From Zonotrichia leucophrys gambelii (Eukaryota; Chordata; Aves; Passeriformes; Passerellidae): a DNA stretch of 64,000 bases. Positions 13,836 through 26,190 of this stretch are shown piece after piece. The position numbers and the translations under genes were made by a program. The notes under the pieces were generated by a model, which saw only the letters and a program-made list of their open reading frames with translations, made no database searches and was not told the origin of the DNA. Position 1 is the stretch's first letter, and each line of letters starts with the position of its first letter. The stretch covers positions 66,853,216-66,917,215 of the forward strand of contig NC_088171.1 in assembly GCF_028769735.1 (NCBI RefSeq), written 5' to 3'.

Positions 13836-16408
13836 TTTTTTGCCAGATCTTTAATCTGATCAGGTACATATTTGGAGAATGTTACAGGAACAGTTATCAA
13901 CTACAAGCACAAGGCAGCTTATGATTAATTCTGCTCAGTAAAGAAGATTTCAGTTTTAAAAATAGGAACGGACTGAAACTATTGACATAGACTTGTTTTT
14001 TCCAGGATATTGAGGCTAAAACTGAAATACTAGGAAAATCAACAGAGTCCATCCAACATGTCTTCCAGCTTTCACAGGTCCTTCACATAAAAAGAAATTA
14101 GGCAAAGCTCTGTGTGTGAAAATAAGGTGGAATTTTTTGGCCTAGTTACTGGGGTGATTGACAGAGTTTAATCTATCAAATTGTGTGCTGTGGTCACAAG
14201 CCATCAACCTGTGCTCAGCAATCACAGGTTCAAGGATAAATAGTTAGCATCTGTCAGAATTGAGACAATGTTAGCCCAAGTAGAGGTTTAATAAAAGGGG
14301 CCTATTTCCTCCTCCTTTCCCGAGAAACAGATTAAGAGCAATGTATTCAAAGGGAAAAAAAAAGTTAAAAAAGAAGCTATGTATGTAAAGCTAAGACTTT
14401 CTGATTGTGTAATTTACAATACAGTTTGGCCTTTAGTAATCATTTGCTTTGCTTAAAATGGATAGACCAAAAATCACGTAATCCAACTGAAACATCTCGA
14501 TTCACTTTCATCTCTCTCCCTCCCTTTTCCATTTCCCAGGGTCACCCACCAGTCTCAAGACTATCTGTCCCATTTCCCCCCTTTTATAACTCTCGACAAC
14601 AAAATTCCTGAAATTTATTTCTATCAGAAAGCTTAACAGAGGTGTGACAAAAAAGCATGCAAAACCAAACTACTGCAGGTAAGTACACCTAATTATTCAG
14701 TACATATAAGCTCATTCTGTCAAGAGGCAGGGCTATGGTTGCCTAAGCTCTGGGTTAGTTTATCCAGAATGAGCTCTGATCCTTCCTTTGTCTCTCTCTT
14801 GCACTTGACACGCAGTGAATGCCCACAGCCTGTTCCTCTCAGAGCTGGATATTGCAAGAGTTACTAAAACATTTAAGAGGCACAAGAGTTCTGTTCTTCC
14901 TCAGCAGGCTCATGTGAAAAGAACTAAACTGGCATTTGCGACTGTGGAGTTTCTTATTTCCAATTTCCTTTGGCTCTCAATAGCATTTTTTCTCAAGACT
15001 AATTTCATCCCAGTATATCTGATAAGAGATTTTTAAAAATACACATTTTTGGTGAAGATACAGTATTCATGTGGGCATCCAGCCATTTCTTTCAGAAAGA
15101 CAAAAGTACTTTTATGCAAGCTCTTTAGTTTTCTATTTGTAGAAAAACTTCTTGGCAGATACTGCTTAATTGATATGCACATTTCCAAGGTCACTTTTTA
15201 CAGCAAAATAAATATTTCCCTCTGTTCTCTTTCTAAATCCCTGCATTTTCCTCATGATGATATCTATGACAACAGGACTGTGTGTTTGAAGCACAGGGTC
15301 ACACTCAATTTTTCACAAGCACACATTTGTCCTTGGAAGAGGTTTTTGCTGTCTACCCAGCAGTGCGCTCTGATGGCACACATGACAGCCTGAAAAGCTT
15401 GGGAAGAAAGAGTTGCAGAAATGCTGTGCAAAGAACTCCAGTTTGGGAACAAGGCAACAAACCTTGTTGTTGGCAACAAGGTTTATAACCACAAGAAAAC
15501 CACTCCTAATAAATGTTGGTCTTCTGATACACTGCTTAGTACAATCCTGTTCTGTAGCCCCCAGCTCTGGCTAAGTGCCACTGCCATTAGAAACCCACGA
15601 TAAAATGCCTCTTGATTTTAACAGGATGAGTTATGCCAGTTATATTGCTTGCTTTTAAATACTCTAACATAGTGTCCTTATACCCAGATCAGATATACAA
15701 AATCAGCTGGGTTTATTTAGTTACTTACTGTCCTTGAAGGTTTTGCAGCTCCCTGTGGCCTGTGATTTTTCTAGGAGAGGTTCAGCTCCATTGTCTCCAT
15801 CACGTCTGAGCAGCTCTTGCTTCCAATCACTTGGTGGTGCTGCAGGAGAACCAGAAGGGGCATCTCCAAACCTGCCCATAGGGAACTTATTTTTCCCTCT
15901 TCTCTGGAAAAGATTAATGAAAAGAATAGTCTGGAAACATGTTTTATCCAGTCAGGGAGACAACTGATCAAACTCTTCACCTATATCCCAACGCTCCATA
16001 AGAGCTCTGTGGTTTTTAGCATCTGTTGGAAAACAAGAGAATAACTCCTTCAAGGCCACAAAGTGCTGGTGTCTGTGCTCAGAACAGGCAAAAACCACAG
16101 ATGCCTTTCAAAGTTAAATGGGCACTACCTTTGAGATTAAAACATGTCATTTACTGTCACCTGTACTTTAGTAGTAGGAAGGGACACCAACTCTGTTATG
16201 TGATGACACTCACCAAACAAGAGGTAATCCACACTGAAACAATCTTACAGTTTCAAGATAAAAGAAGGTAGGCAGTAGAAGAAACAAATATCAGTATACA
16301 AAATATTTATATTCAGCATGAACTGCAAGAAGGGAGGTCACTAGCACAGTTCTGATGGACATTTGTCAGGAATTCAGAAAAGGCTCTTTAGCAGAGACTG
16401 CAATGACT
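13836..16408. other. Non-coding stretch with one short exon-like segment
   Basis: AT-rich sequence without recognised repeats. A strong pyrimidine tract and AG at about 14015 open a 30-codon frame but lack a good donor. A 51-bp exon-like piece at 14628-14678 is listed separately. Overlapping frames at 15250-16050 are not protein-like. Confidence 0.5.
14628..14678 (+). other. Short exon-like segment (51 bp), plus strand
   Basis: The segment lies between an acceptor (atttatttctatcag) and a perfect-consensus donor (ctgcag followed by gtaagt). One frame is open and basic (KLNRGVTKKHAKPNYC), phase 2 at both ends, so the length is a multiple of three. The phase does not match the other plus-strand candidates. 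It could be a non-coding RNA exon or a chance pairing of splice signals. Confidence 0.25.
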
Positions 16409-16990
16409 TGTTGCTTTGGATTTTTGGGGCCAGGTTTTGGTAGCAGCAGAGCTCCAGGGGTGGTTTCTGAGAGAAGTTGCCAGGAGCTTCCCCCATGTCT
16501 GAGGAAGCCATTGCCAGCCAGATCCAAGACAGACCCATCACTGACCAAGGCTGAGCAACAGTGGTTGCAATTTTGGGATAATATGTTTGAGGAGAAAAAG
16601 TTGTCACACAAGAGCAATTGCAGTGGGAGAGAGGAGTGAGACCATGTCAGAGAAACAGCCCTGCAGACACCAAGGTCAGTGAAGGAGGAGAGGGAGGAGG
16701 TGCGCCAGGTGCCAGAGCACAGATTCCCCTGCTGCTGTCCCGAGAGATTCACGGTGGAGCAGAGATCCACCTGTAGCCCACAGAGGACCAGTTGGATGTG
16801 CACAAAGGGGGCAGTGACCCTGTGGGAAGCACATGCTGGAAAAGTCTCCTGGCAGGATCCTCAGCCCTGTGGAGAGGGGAGCGGGTTTGTTGCTCCATCT
16901 TGGAGCAGGTTTGCTGGCACGATTTGTGACCTCGTGGAGACCAACACTGGAGCAGGCTGTTCCTGAAGGATTGCACCCCACAGAAGGGAC

Positions 16991-16996
16991 CCACAG
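16991..16996. repeat. Target-site duplication, left copy (ccacag)
   Basis: The six bases immediately left of the nested LTR are repeated exactly at 17531-17536. Removing the insert and one copy restores a continuous match to the older repeat (acccacag joined to tggggcagctgatgaag), so this is the true integration footprint. Confidence 0.85.
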
Positions 16997-17186
16997 TGTA
17001 GCAGGCTCCGAGTCTGCTATGGCCTCATGGTGGGCTGAGGCTTAACAATAAGAATTGCTGAGTCACGATGAAATAGCAAAATAAGCTCCTCTCTTCGGCC
17101 TTTCGGACCCCAGCTTATCTCTGTAACTCCATAGGTCACTTTCCCTTAACCCCTACTATTGGACAAGTTTGGATCCCCTCATACTC

Positions 17187-17193
17187 TATAAAA
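17187..17193 (+). promoter_or_regulatory. TATA box of the nested LTR
   Basis: The sequence ctctataaaaaggg is a strong TATA box, placed about 70 bp before the polyadenylation signal as expected for an LTR promoter. Transcription would start about 25-30 bp downstream, near 17215. Whether it is still active cannot be judged. Confidence 0.7.
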
Positions 17194-17256
17194 AGGGACT
17201 GTGTTAGCTCATTTGGCAGAAGAAGAGCTGTTGCTGGAACCCTTCACAGACCCCTC

Positions 17257-17262
17257 AATAAA
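17257..17262 (+). terminator. Polyadenylation signal of the nested LTR
   Basis: AATAAA in the context cctcaataaaacc, downstream of the TATA box and followed by a T/G-containing stretch, marks the R region of the LTR. Confidence 0.7.
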
Positions 17263-17530
17263 ACCACCGCTGTGGAACCCCAGGACAATTTTCCTCTCCC
17301 CTCTCGCAGCATCCGCTTTCCAACTAGCCTGCAAGGTGCCTTAGCAAGCAAAGAGCTGGAATCCTAAAGAGCTGATACTCACTAAAGAGCTGATATCCAG
17401 TAAGCTTGCTAAGGTAGCCACGGCTACGAGCAGCCTGGGTGTTCGGACAATCCGTCCCCGGGAGGGATTGAGCTATCCGGCCGTCCTGCCTGCTCGGGGG
17501 CAAAACCAGCCCAGCAAGCAGTCAGGTTTA

Positions 17531-17536
17531 CCACAG
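17531..17536. repeat. Target-site duplication, right copy (ccacag)
   Basis: Exact copy of 16991-16996 abutting the right end of the nested LTR. Confidence 0.85.
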
Positions 17537-17833
17537 TGGGGCAGCTGATGAAGAACTGCAGCCTGTGGGAAGGATTTACCTCACAGAAATTCATGGAGAA
17601 CTGTGTCCAGTGGGGGGGATCCCACACCAGATCCAGGGAGGAATGTGAGGAGCCCTCTCTATGTGGAGGAAGGAGTGGTAGGGACCTGTGATGCACTGAT
17701 CACAGCCTCAGTTCCACATCCCCCTACACAAACGTGCGGAGGAGGTAGAGAATTTTGGAGTGAAGCTGGGAAGGGTAGGGGAAGGTGTTTTTAAGATTTA
17801 GTGTTTCATTCTCATTATCCTACTCTGACTTGT

Positions 17834-17892
17834 TTGGCAATAAATTAAACTAATTTTCCCCTTGATTGGCAATAAATAAAACTAATTTTCCC
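17834..17892 (+). repeat. Duplicated polyadenylation-signal segment in the old LTR
   Basis: Two near-identical 27-28 bp copies (17834-17861 and 17866-17892) begin ttggcaataaat and end actaattttccc. Each carries AATAAA (17839 and 17871). The family normally has one such segment as far as I recall, so this copy carries two polyadenylation signals in tandem. Confidence 0.8.
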
Positions 17893-17964
17893 TAGATGGA
17901 GTTTATTTCCAGCTGAGGAAGGGAGTGATAGTGCTTTGGTGGGCAGCTGCATTAGCCCACCACA

Positions 17965-20289
17965 CAGGAGTTAACATAAGGTACAAGCGAGCATAATCAT
18001 GACTCAGGACACACCAAATTTCCACCATCTCCTGCCAATCACTTCAAGAAAAGTCCCAGGGAAATTCCAATAAACGGAACACTTATAATTGTTTTGTAAA
18101 ATTTTGTGGAGATAAAAATGCAGTTGCATACCCTGCAGTATACAGGAGTATAGGACTATAGGAGGATAAAAAATCAAATATATAGGCTATCTTCTATTAT
18201 TATGTGTGAGTGTTGGTAAACAGATTTCTAATAAAATGGGGGTGCTTAATTTCTAAGACACTAGTTTTGATACAAGTGATGTTCAAGTCCTAGCTAATCA
18301 CAGTGGGAGAAAAATCCTTACAGCAGATACTTGACATCTTCTACCTCAAAACAGTGAGGTCACTACTCTTAGGAAAGCTGACCAGACAGCTCTGCTAGCA
18401 GTCTCCATGCATGTAGGAGTCAGGATTCCAGTTTTAATGCTGAAACCTGCAGTATGTTTGCATCCCCATTAAGGCAAATTTTCCTTGCATGATGCTTTTA
18501 TGAAGATCAGCAACTGAGGAAACAAACATTGCTCTAAGCTTGGCGATGGCTAGTCCAAAACCCTTCAGCAAAGAGCCAGTCACAAAAAAAGCAGATTGTA
18601 ATTCCCTTGTGCTGACATCCACTTCCAGTCCTTGCTGTGGCAGCAATTCACCTTTGTAGGGTTAAACACATTTCCATCTGTAGGCTGCCAAAAACCAGCA
18701 TTTACTTTGAGCAGAAATGAACGGACTTGCGAGCACAACACAACTTCTTTTTCCTTTTCTGTGTGGGTGTTTCTTTACTTAAAGGAAAGCTGCATGAAAG
18801 ACAAGGAAAATGTCTTTGATGTGTATGTGCCATTTTAAAAATAAAGGTTCCCTCTCACATACTCAGAATTTTACCAAGAAGTAGCAATTACAGGATTATC
18901 TGTGACTTCAAACATGAATTCTTTGGATGCTGTTCTTGCCTTGCTTTGTTACATTAATAATTATGTTTTAAGCAGTCTGGGGTTTTTTTTCCTATTTACA
19001 ATCGGTAGTGTGGTAATAAATGTGCAGTCACAGGAGTGCTCACCAAAAAGGAAAGTTTTCTTTCTCTCTTGTTATAACAAGTTTCAGCAGATAGCTAGTT
19101 AACATAAAAGAAATATTTCTTCAGTCCCTTTACGGGAAGGAAGCTAGGGTAGACAAGCTATGAATTTCTGAATGAGGTTTTGGTGTTTGGATTTGGTAGG
19201 ACCTGATGAAGTAAGTGTGCTTACTTCTGTATAAAAATTTGTGTTTGAAATTTGGAAAAGCTGTCTTCAAGGCATCCAGAAAATCATGCAAACACTAAGA
19301 AATTATTATCAAGCAAATTACCAGATGTTATTAGAACTCATGCTTTGATCAAGAAGATGGGAATTTTTGTTTAAATATCTGACCACAGTCTAACTGTGAC
19401 TCCAAATCAAAGCATTTAGAAGTGCTGGTGGCACAGACACTCCTGGGGAATGGGGCTGTACCCAGGTGGTGACCTTCACCAAGGGACAGAACAGGCAGGC
19501 TCTGCAAAGCCACAGGCAAACATTACAGAAAAGGGCTCAACAGTTGCCTTCTGAGATGCCCTAAATAAACACTGGAATAATAACATTTGCCAATGCCAGA
19601 ACTCTGGATAAAATGTTTCAGTACTGGAATTTAACACGGAAGAAATTTTGTCACTCTTTTAATTCCTTGGAAGCCCCAGGAGAGAAGACACAAAAATACA
19701 AATATCTATAAATCAGACTGGAATTCAAGGCTGCAAAGATTCTTTAAAGTCACCTCAGCTTTCTTTTATGCACCTTGGTTTGCAAGTTCATCTTCCAAAG
19801 AATTTTACTGTTAAAATAAACTCACACACAGTTTAGCTGAAAAAAAATATGGGGGTTGGAACAGGAAGTAATTGAACATGTCAAAGAGTAGCTGGAGGTT
19901 TTTTCCTGACAGAGCTATTTCAGAAATGCTAAGGACTTCACTGTCTGAAATGTAAAAAACATTCTGCTTCAATTCTAGATAGAATTGGTCTTCCCAGAAG
20001 GACAGTTTTCATTTAAAAATTCACCTATGACTTAAAAAAAATTTAAATATTTAAAAATAAACAAACAAAGAAAAAAATCAAAAACCTCAAACCTCACATT
20101 TATACAGCATGATGGAACAATTCAATATATGCTGGCCAAAGCACTTTGACTGATTAGAAACATTCTTCCTTTTTTTTTTTTTTAAGAGAGAACTGAAAAC
20201 ATTCTGTGCTGGTTCAAGCCATGAAAAACAAAATATCCTTTATTCACATCAACAGTCATAACACCTGTGCAAGCCACAGAAATAGTATT
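17965..20289. other. Non-coding stretch
   Basis: AT-rich DNA without recognised genes or repeats. A strong donor-like gtaagtgtg at 19206 has no convincing partner acceptor. An A/T palindrome-like tract lies around 20030-20065. Confidence 0.5.
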
Positions 20290-20375
20290 GTTCTCTTCTT
20301 GAGGAAGCTGAGCACACAATAGTCCAGTGACTTACCCAAGATCACATAAGAAGTCAATATTATTGCAGAGAATTA
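20290..20375 (+). mobile_element. MIR-like SINE remnant
   Basis: The segment gaggaagctgagcacaca, then agtgacttacccaagatcac, follows the central and 3' part of the MIR SINE. That family's hallmark is a GAGGAAACTGAGGC block followed by a CTTGCCCAAGGTCAC block. Spacing between the two blocks is close to that family's. MIR copies in birds are very old and rare, so the divergence seen is expected. Boundaries are approximate. Confidence 0.65.
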
Positions 20376-23300
20376 TTCCCTTCCCCTTTCCTTGTTAGTG
20401 AAAAGTATTAACAGGGCCACCAGAAAAAAAAAAACCCAGTCAACTCATCCTGCCAGTCTCTGCAAACAAAAAGCCAAAGTGAAATAGGAGTTGGAGGTAG
20501 ATCCTATCAGAACCATCTTGCATCTACCATACTTAGAATTTTCATTCTGAGAGTGGATTTTTTGTCTGGCTGTTGATTTCATGAATCTTTGAAACCATTG
20601 AGCATATTAGAACATTCAGAACACATCAGACAGAAACCTCCCATGTTTTGGTTTTTCCTTTAGAGATTTCCAAAGCCTTACTCTGTCTAGAATACTTCCA
20701 CCTACACGAAAATTTACGCTTGGTTACTTGACATGCAAACCACCAATAGCAGAGAAAATTACTCTACTCTTCAATGGCAGCTTCAAGGTGATCCTGTAAA
20801 AACCAGCTCTCAGCAGAGCAGGAAGACCACGTTGCTGAGGGTTCTTTGGGACGATTGCATGTGTGCACAGGGAGGAGTTTCAGTGCACTGATGACACACA
20901 GCTCTGTCTCTCTGCTCTGCTTCACCCTGCATGGTAAATCTCTGCCCTGAAGGAATACCAGAAAGGCTTTTACAGAAGGAGGTCTCTGAATTGGGGAAAA
21001 ATGGAAACCCTGCTATGGGGTGTAACCGTGTTTATACTGTTGATTTGCCATGATTGCTGCTTTTGCAGCCAAACAGCTCAACTTTGTTGCCACCCCATGA
21101 GCACCAGGTTTGCAGGCACCTGACATATACAAACCCTAACTTAATTACAGATTGTGCACCTTCTAACGCCGTAAGATTTCAGTCCCTTCCTGCACTCCTG
21201 CATTCCACTACTATTTCATCAAGAGGAACAAAGACTACCTTATCTAATCAGATTGAAGGACATCTTTTATTCTCCATCAAAAAGCATGACCATGGTGCCT
21301 CACAAGTAGCTTGAGTCTTTTATGTTTATGTTTTCAGTTTGAGCAAGAGGAAAATAACAGGTTTAGCTTTTGTAATTCTGTACATACTTCCCAAAAACAG
21401 CCCAGCTCTATTCTGACCACAGAAGTCCTTGCTTTCCAAACACAGGAATGTGTTAGATGAGCCTGGATAGAAACAGGACTAAAATGAGACCACAACATTC
21501 ATTTTTATCTTTAACTTTTGGCACTGAAATGTGGGTCTAGAGAGATGCCACAAAGCCATTTTGAAAATAGTTTCCAGAGGACAAAGATAAAATCTGGGCT
21601 TCATTGCACTCTGTCCTAGATAAAGATTTGTCCTAAACTGTTTACAGATTGTAGAGGAAGCAGACACTTTTCATGCATTTTTCCCAAATATGCATGAAAA
21701 GATGATGGCAGACTGAGGAGCTGATCCTGTTCTTCCACTGTGCCATACAGATTAGCACAGAACACTTTGTGCATTTTTACTTGCATAAAATTTTGCCTGC
21801 CCTGTTGAGGTGACCCAAAGCAAGCAAAGGACACAAACTGTGCTTTTTTTAGTGGAAGAGCATCTCTTGAGAAAAGAACCACATTTGCCTTGCCAAAGAT
21901 TGTGATAAAAAAGAACTCAAACAAAAAGACTCCCACACCACTCTAGTACTGTAGCTACTCCTTTATTACAGGAGCTCTCTTGTGCAGAAATAGGAGGCTG
22001 GCCTTTCACATGTCCCAGGAAGTGTGCACGGTGCTTGTCTAGCTTCACATCCCCAAGACAAACACATGTGAGGGAGATGATATTGGACATCCCTGAATAC
22101 TCTGAAGGACTGCAGTGAAGACCAAGACTCAAATTACTGCTAACAAATGCCCAGTGTTATCATGGCCAGAACTTCCTGCAAAGCCACATTTCCATTTTCT
22201 ATTTTGCCTGATCTGGGCTGAGCTACTGTACTCTAAACCAGACACATGCACACAAGAAGGCTTTAAACAATTTACTTTTTGTTACCAGTAATGAAAAAAA
22301 AAAATGTCTAAGCCTAAGAATAAGCATGAAACTAATTTTTCTTACAGCTCCATCCTAAAAATATGTAATTCAAGACATATTTGATGCATGCTTTTAGAAT
22401 GTTGAAAAATTATGTTCACATGGATAAAAGTCAGTTTTTTAAGGCAGCATCCTACACTCTTTCCCAAGAACTGCTATGGTTCATCATTTCTCTGTCAGAC
22501 CTCCTGTCACACTCAAATGAATTGACAAAAAATCCCATTACAAAATGCAGAAAAGAAGCACAGTTTCTTCCTGCAATCATATTTTGTAAGTAATAAATCC
22601 AGACTACACAAAGAAAATTGTCAGCAATAAATTCAGTAGAGAAACTTAATGGTTGTAACAGACTACACTTGTGTTACAGCACAATAATAATTTCCTGATT
22701 AATTCATAATTGTACACCACAGCTTCCCTTTTTCACTTTTCAATATTAAGCAGTAATCCCATCTATTCACACCCATGGCATATCAGTGAAAGAGACCTAA
22801 GAACTGCATACTGAATCATATTTAGACTTTGAAAAGAGACAGAATATTGTCTGAAACGCACATCTTGTCTCAGGACCCAGAAACACCACCAGGTCTACTG
22901 GTTAAGATAAATAACTAGCATAAACACTAAGCGTAAGACAACACAAGAAAGCAAGAGGACACCTTGATCAAACAGCCCACCCTGTTCCAACATTTAATGG
23001 TAGCATTTCTTTGTTTTGACATTGCAAGAGTCTTCTATTACTAGAAAAAAGCTTTTTCCAGCAAACATCCTAGTGGAAGGAATATCCTATAACTTCCTGG
23101 GGGAGCTGAAGAACACTGCAAACCTAACAGACACAATCTTCATAAAATTTCCATCAGAGGCCATCAGACTCAGGCAAAAACATTTAATGCTGAAGACCAC
23201 AAGAACCAGGGACTAAAAAGATGTACCAGACTACAAGAGCCATGTCCCTTGCAGACACGTCACAGGAGTGGGTGATCCACAATTTATCAGTATGGAAATG

Positions 23301-26128
23301 TTGTCAAAGGTTATGCCACAACAGGAAACAATGGGGGAGAAAAAAATAATTTAAATCATAAATAGCCAACATTGAACCAAATGTTGAGAGAGAGATTCCA
23401 ACTTCAGGATTGGTCTCAAGATGTCCACATACCCAGCTCTAAATCAAAGCAAATGCTCTTAAGTGAATTACAATTGTTCAGGTAACTAGCAAGAATGTGG
23501 TAGAAGATACTAATACCTTAGAAAAGATTAAAAAATACTTGGCAGTTAGCATAGTAAAAATAAGCAAGGTACCAAGCTATGATTATACACAGTATCGACC
23601 TGTTCAATAATTTATTAGTCCTTATTGGGCAATGGTTAACTTATACTAATCATTTTATCAATATTTTTTTAATATGAAATGTGAATGAAAAAGTGCTAGT
23701 GGCAATACTGGATATGAGAATAACTTAGTTAACAGGCTGACAAAAAAAATCCCAGGATGATCTATAAAACAGGCAGTTGAACGTAAATTCCATGATGTAA
23801 GCCTATGAGTTTTCAATGCATTTGATTGGTCAGCAGGGTCAATTTTTTTTTTTTTTATTAAATAGAAAATGTTTGGAGAAGTATCACACCTAAAGAAAAA
23901 GTTCAGTGAAAAAAATAGATTACAGGAACATCTTCCTATGATTTAGAAACTAGTTACCAGTTTACAGTTTAGGAAGAAGCAGAACATGGGTCCAACAAAC
24001 TAAACAAAGAAAATACATGACAGGATAAAGTAAGGTAATAGAGAGGTTGGAAACTGTGCTAAATTATGCGAGCTAGCCAAAAATAAAGATGAATAGGATG
24101 TTTAAAAGGACCAAAAAACCTAGGACATCATGTATTTGAAATTCAATACAGAAAAGGAATACTTACTTTCTCTGAAAGAAAAAAAAATTCTTAGTTTCAC
24201 ACATGTATAAGTAGCTACTCCAGTGAAAAATAAAGGAAAATCTAGAACACTGCAACAAAAAAAGGAAAGCAATTTGCACAGCTGTATGAAGGTATATTTC
24301 TCTTGACCACACACCTACATGAAAACTACTACAAGTTCCATTTATGGAATATCAACAATGAAATAGTAAATTTTGAAATTTTTACATTTCTTTACTTCTA
24401 ACACTAACTTCATTATGATAAACTCTATCTTAAATAAAACACAGGAGATAAAGAAAGGGCACGGAACTTAGCAGTGGTACTGAAAAACTTACCCAGAAGT
24501 AGAAATAAGAAATTTTAACACTATTCTATTGAAAGAAGCGCCGACAAGAGTTAATGTAATGGGGAAAAGGATGGGTACAAACAGGCAGGTGACAGTGTTG
24601 TTACTGGCTTAGAGCAACTATTGCTCCTTTCCACTGAGCTCAAGGAAATGCAATCTTCACTCCCAATTTGTTCCCATACAGGTCCTGGGGTCTGTCCCAC
24701 AGACACAAGTACGTGCAGCCACAGCATTCTGTTCTTCCCTCTCAACCAGCAACACTTCCCAATACCTGTGGTTCACTGATGTGATATATGACTGCTGACA
24801 ATCTTAAATGCATAGTTTTTTATCAATCTTTGTAATTGCATTTTTGGATCAGTCTTTTATCAGCAAACAGGCTTCTTTCATGTACACCATCTTCTGAAAT
24901 GCTTGAGCACACAGGGATTGACAGAAAGGATATGGATATCTGTCATGTAATTATTTTTTTAATCTATTACATAAACAGTATAACTGTTATCAAGATATTT
25001 ATTGGTTATTGTTCAGAAAATACTATCTTTTAGTCTTCTACTATTATTTGAAATGATCCTCAAACTCACTAAGGTATCCTTATCCACAAAAATGTTGAGG
25101 AATTTCTGAATTAACATGATGCAAGGACCACAAGACCTGGGTCACAAACAATGTCTTTTGCTCCCAAAGCAAGCTTCTATTACTGTGGGCACAGATTCAA
25201 GCCTTGCCTTAACAGGCAAGAAATGATGAGTGAGTTAACAGCACAGAATTGCCATGCTGAAAGACAAGGGGAACTGTTCAGTGCAGGTGCAAAATTCCGG
25301 GGGCTCGAGGCACATAATGTCAGTTCTCATAAGTAATCATCTTCCAACACTGCTATTATTTCAGGTGCTCCACAGTATTTACATGGAAAACAGTTGTCAT
25401 TATTTCATCATCTGGCCACTTCGGAGGACTCCGCAGGATTTAGATAATGCTTTTTAAAAATTGCATGGATTATTGAATTAAACCAAATTGATTTGTTGGC
25501 TTGAGAAAGGGGTGAGAAAAAGAGCCTTACTGCCATTACTCAGTAAGTTTGTTACAGATTGCTCACTAAACAAAAATTACAGGCTTTGTTTGCATGTTGT
25601 GTGACAAACTCGAAACTACAAGTGTTTACATGTGCTGCACGCATACACTTTGGGGTTTTAATAGCTGGTTGACAAGAGATTAAAGGCAGAAATATGGCAT
25701 TTTATTAAAGCAAACATATCAGTATGCCTACCATGATAAAATGATCTAGTTTTCTTCAGACACAAAAGTTTCTGTTGAGTGATACCTTTGAAATTCCTTG
25801 AGGGCACCCTATTATTCACTTTCCTCAGCAGAGAGCAGCTGCAAATGGTCTCCAATTTTCAAAGAGTATTGCCTGGTCATTCTTTACTGTCAAAATGAAG
25901 AAGAGCATAAAAGTTAAGTCAATAAAGTAATATGAAATGCTTAATATAAAAATTCAAGAATGAATGATTAACCATTAAAAACTTACAGTAGCTATTTCAG
26001 CCAGGAAAAAAAATTAACATTTCCCTTGAAACCTATTAACACTCCTTGTAAACAATATTCTTTCTTGAAATATATGACCTTTCCTAATGCTCTCTATACA
26101 CATGGCATTTTTCTTATATCCACTTTAC
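20376..26128. other. Long non-coding stretch
   Basis: No recognised gene. T or A runs lie near 20168, 22297 and 23847. A donor-like site near 24490 on the minus strand pairs with an acceptor to give only a 33-bp segment. Open frames up to about 106 codons (21616-21936, minus) are not protein-like. Confidence 0.5.
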
Positions 26129-26190
26129 CTTCACTGATATGCAGCTGAATTCCTCGGGAGAGGGTGTTTAGAGCCCCTTCCTCTGATGCA
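26129..26190 (-). CDS. Candidate coding exon 3 of an unidentified minus-strand gene
   Basis: A 62-bp segment on the minus strand has a strong acceptor (a run of seven T then CAG) and a donor reading GAAG then GTAAAG. The only open frame reads ASEEGALNTLSRGIQLHISE, entering with one base and leaving with one (phase 2 to phase 1). The entry phase fits the exit phase of the exon at 28167-28225. The joined codon would be ATT (Ile). It would be a polar, probably cytoplasmic segment after the membrane helix encoded at 31680-31766. I do not recognise the family. The following exon, which must start with two bases of a codon, was not found at lower coordinates. Confidence 0.5.

Larger units (their letters stand above)
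16997..17530 (+). mobile_element. Nested solo LTR of an endogenous retrovirus
   Basis: A 534-bp insertion starts with TGTAGCAGG and ends with CAGGTTTA, flanked by the exact 6-bp duplication ccacag. It has the order expected for U3-R-U5: a promoter region, a TATA box (tataaaa at 17187-17193), and a polyadenylation signal (aataaa at 17257-17262) about 70 bp downstream. A GC-richer U5-like part follows. No primer-binding site, gag, pol or env follows, so this is a solo LTR left by recombination. A 6-bp duplication and a TGTAG start fit alpha/beta-retrovirus-like (ERVK-type) elements. The terminal TA instead of CA is odd and may be a mutation. A direct repeat of aaagagctgat at about 17367-17396 lies in U5. 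Confidence 0.85.
16409..17964 (+). mobile_element. Old avian ERV long terminal repeat, interrupted
   Basis: I recognise this as a long LTR-type repeat known from songbird genomes and transcript tails. It begins with TG at 16409 and ends with cccaccaca at 17964, fitting a TG...CA LTR. Typical parts are ggttttggtagc near 16434, gagagaggagtgag near 16626, tandem-like units around ggagcaggtttgctggcac, and gaggtagagaatttt then ttttaagattt near 17740-17800. A duplicated polyadenylation-signal segment follows. The orientation (plus) is inferred from a TATA-like ttttaaga followed by AATAAA. A 534-bp younger LTR sits inside it at 16997-17530. No flanking target duplication is visible, consistent with age. 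No retroviral genes are attached, so it is a solo LTR. The exact family name is not assigned. Confidence 0.8.

Noticed and set aside
14015..14107. Phase-0 frame after a strong pyrimidine tract (reads DIEAKTEILGKSTESIQ)
   Set aside because: The only nearby donor is the poor GTCCTT, and the frame stops soon after. A 30-codon frame is expected by chance.
16366..16803. 145-codon minus-strand frame and several overlapping frames to 17045
   Set aside because: All lie inside the old LTR and do not resemble retroviral or cellular proteins.
24160..24200. Minus-strand acceptor followed five bases later by GTAAGT
   Set aside because: Too short to be an exon, and the junction is not the exact acceptor-donor fusion of a recursive splice site.
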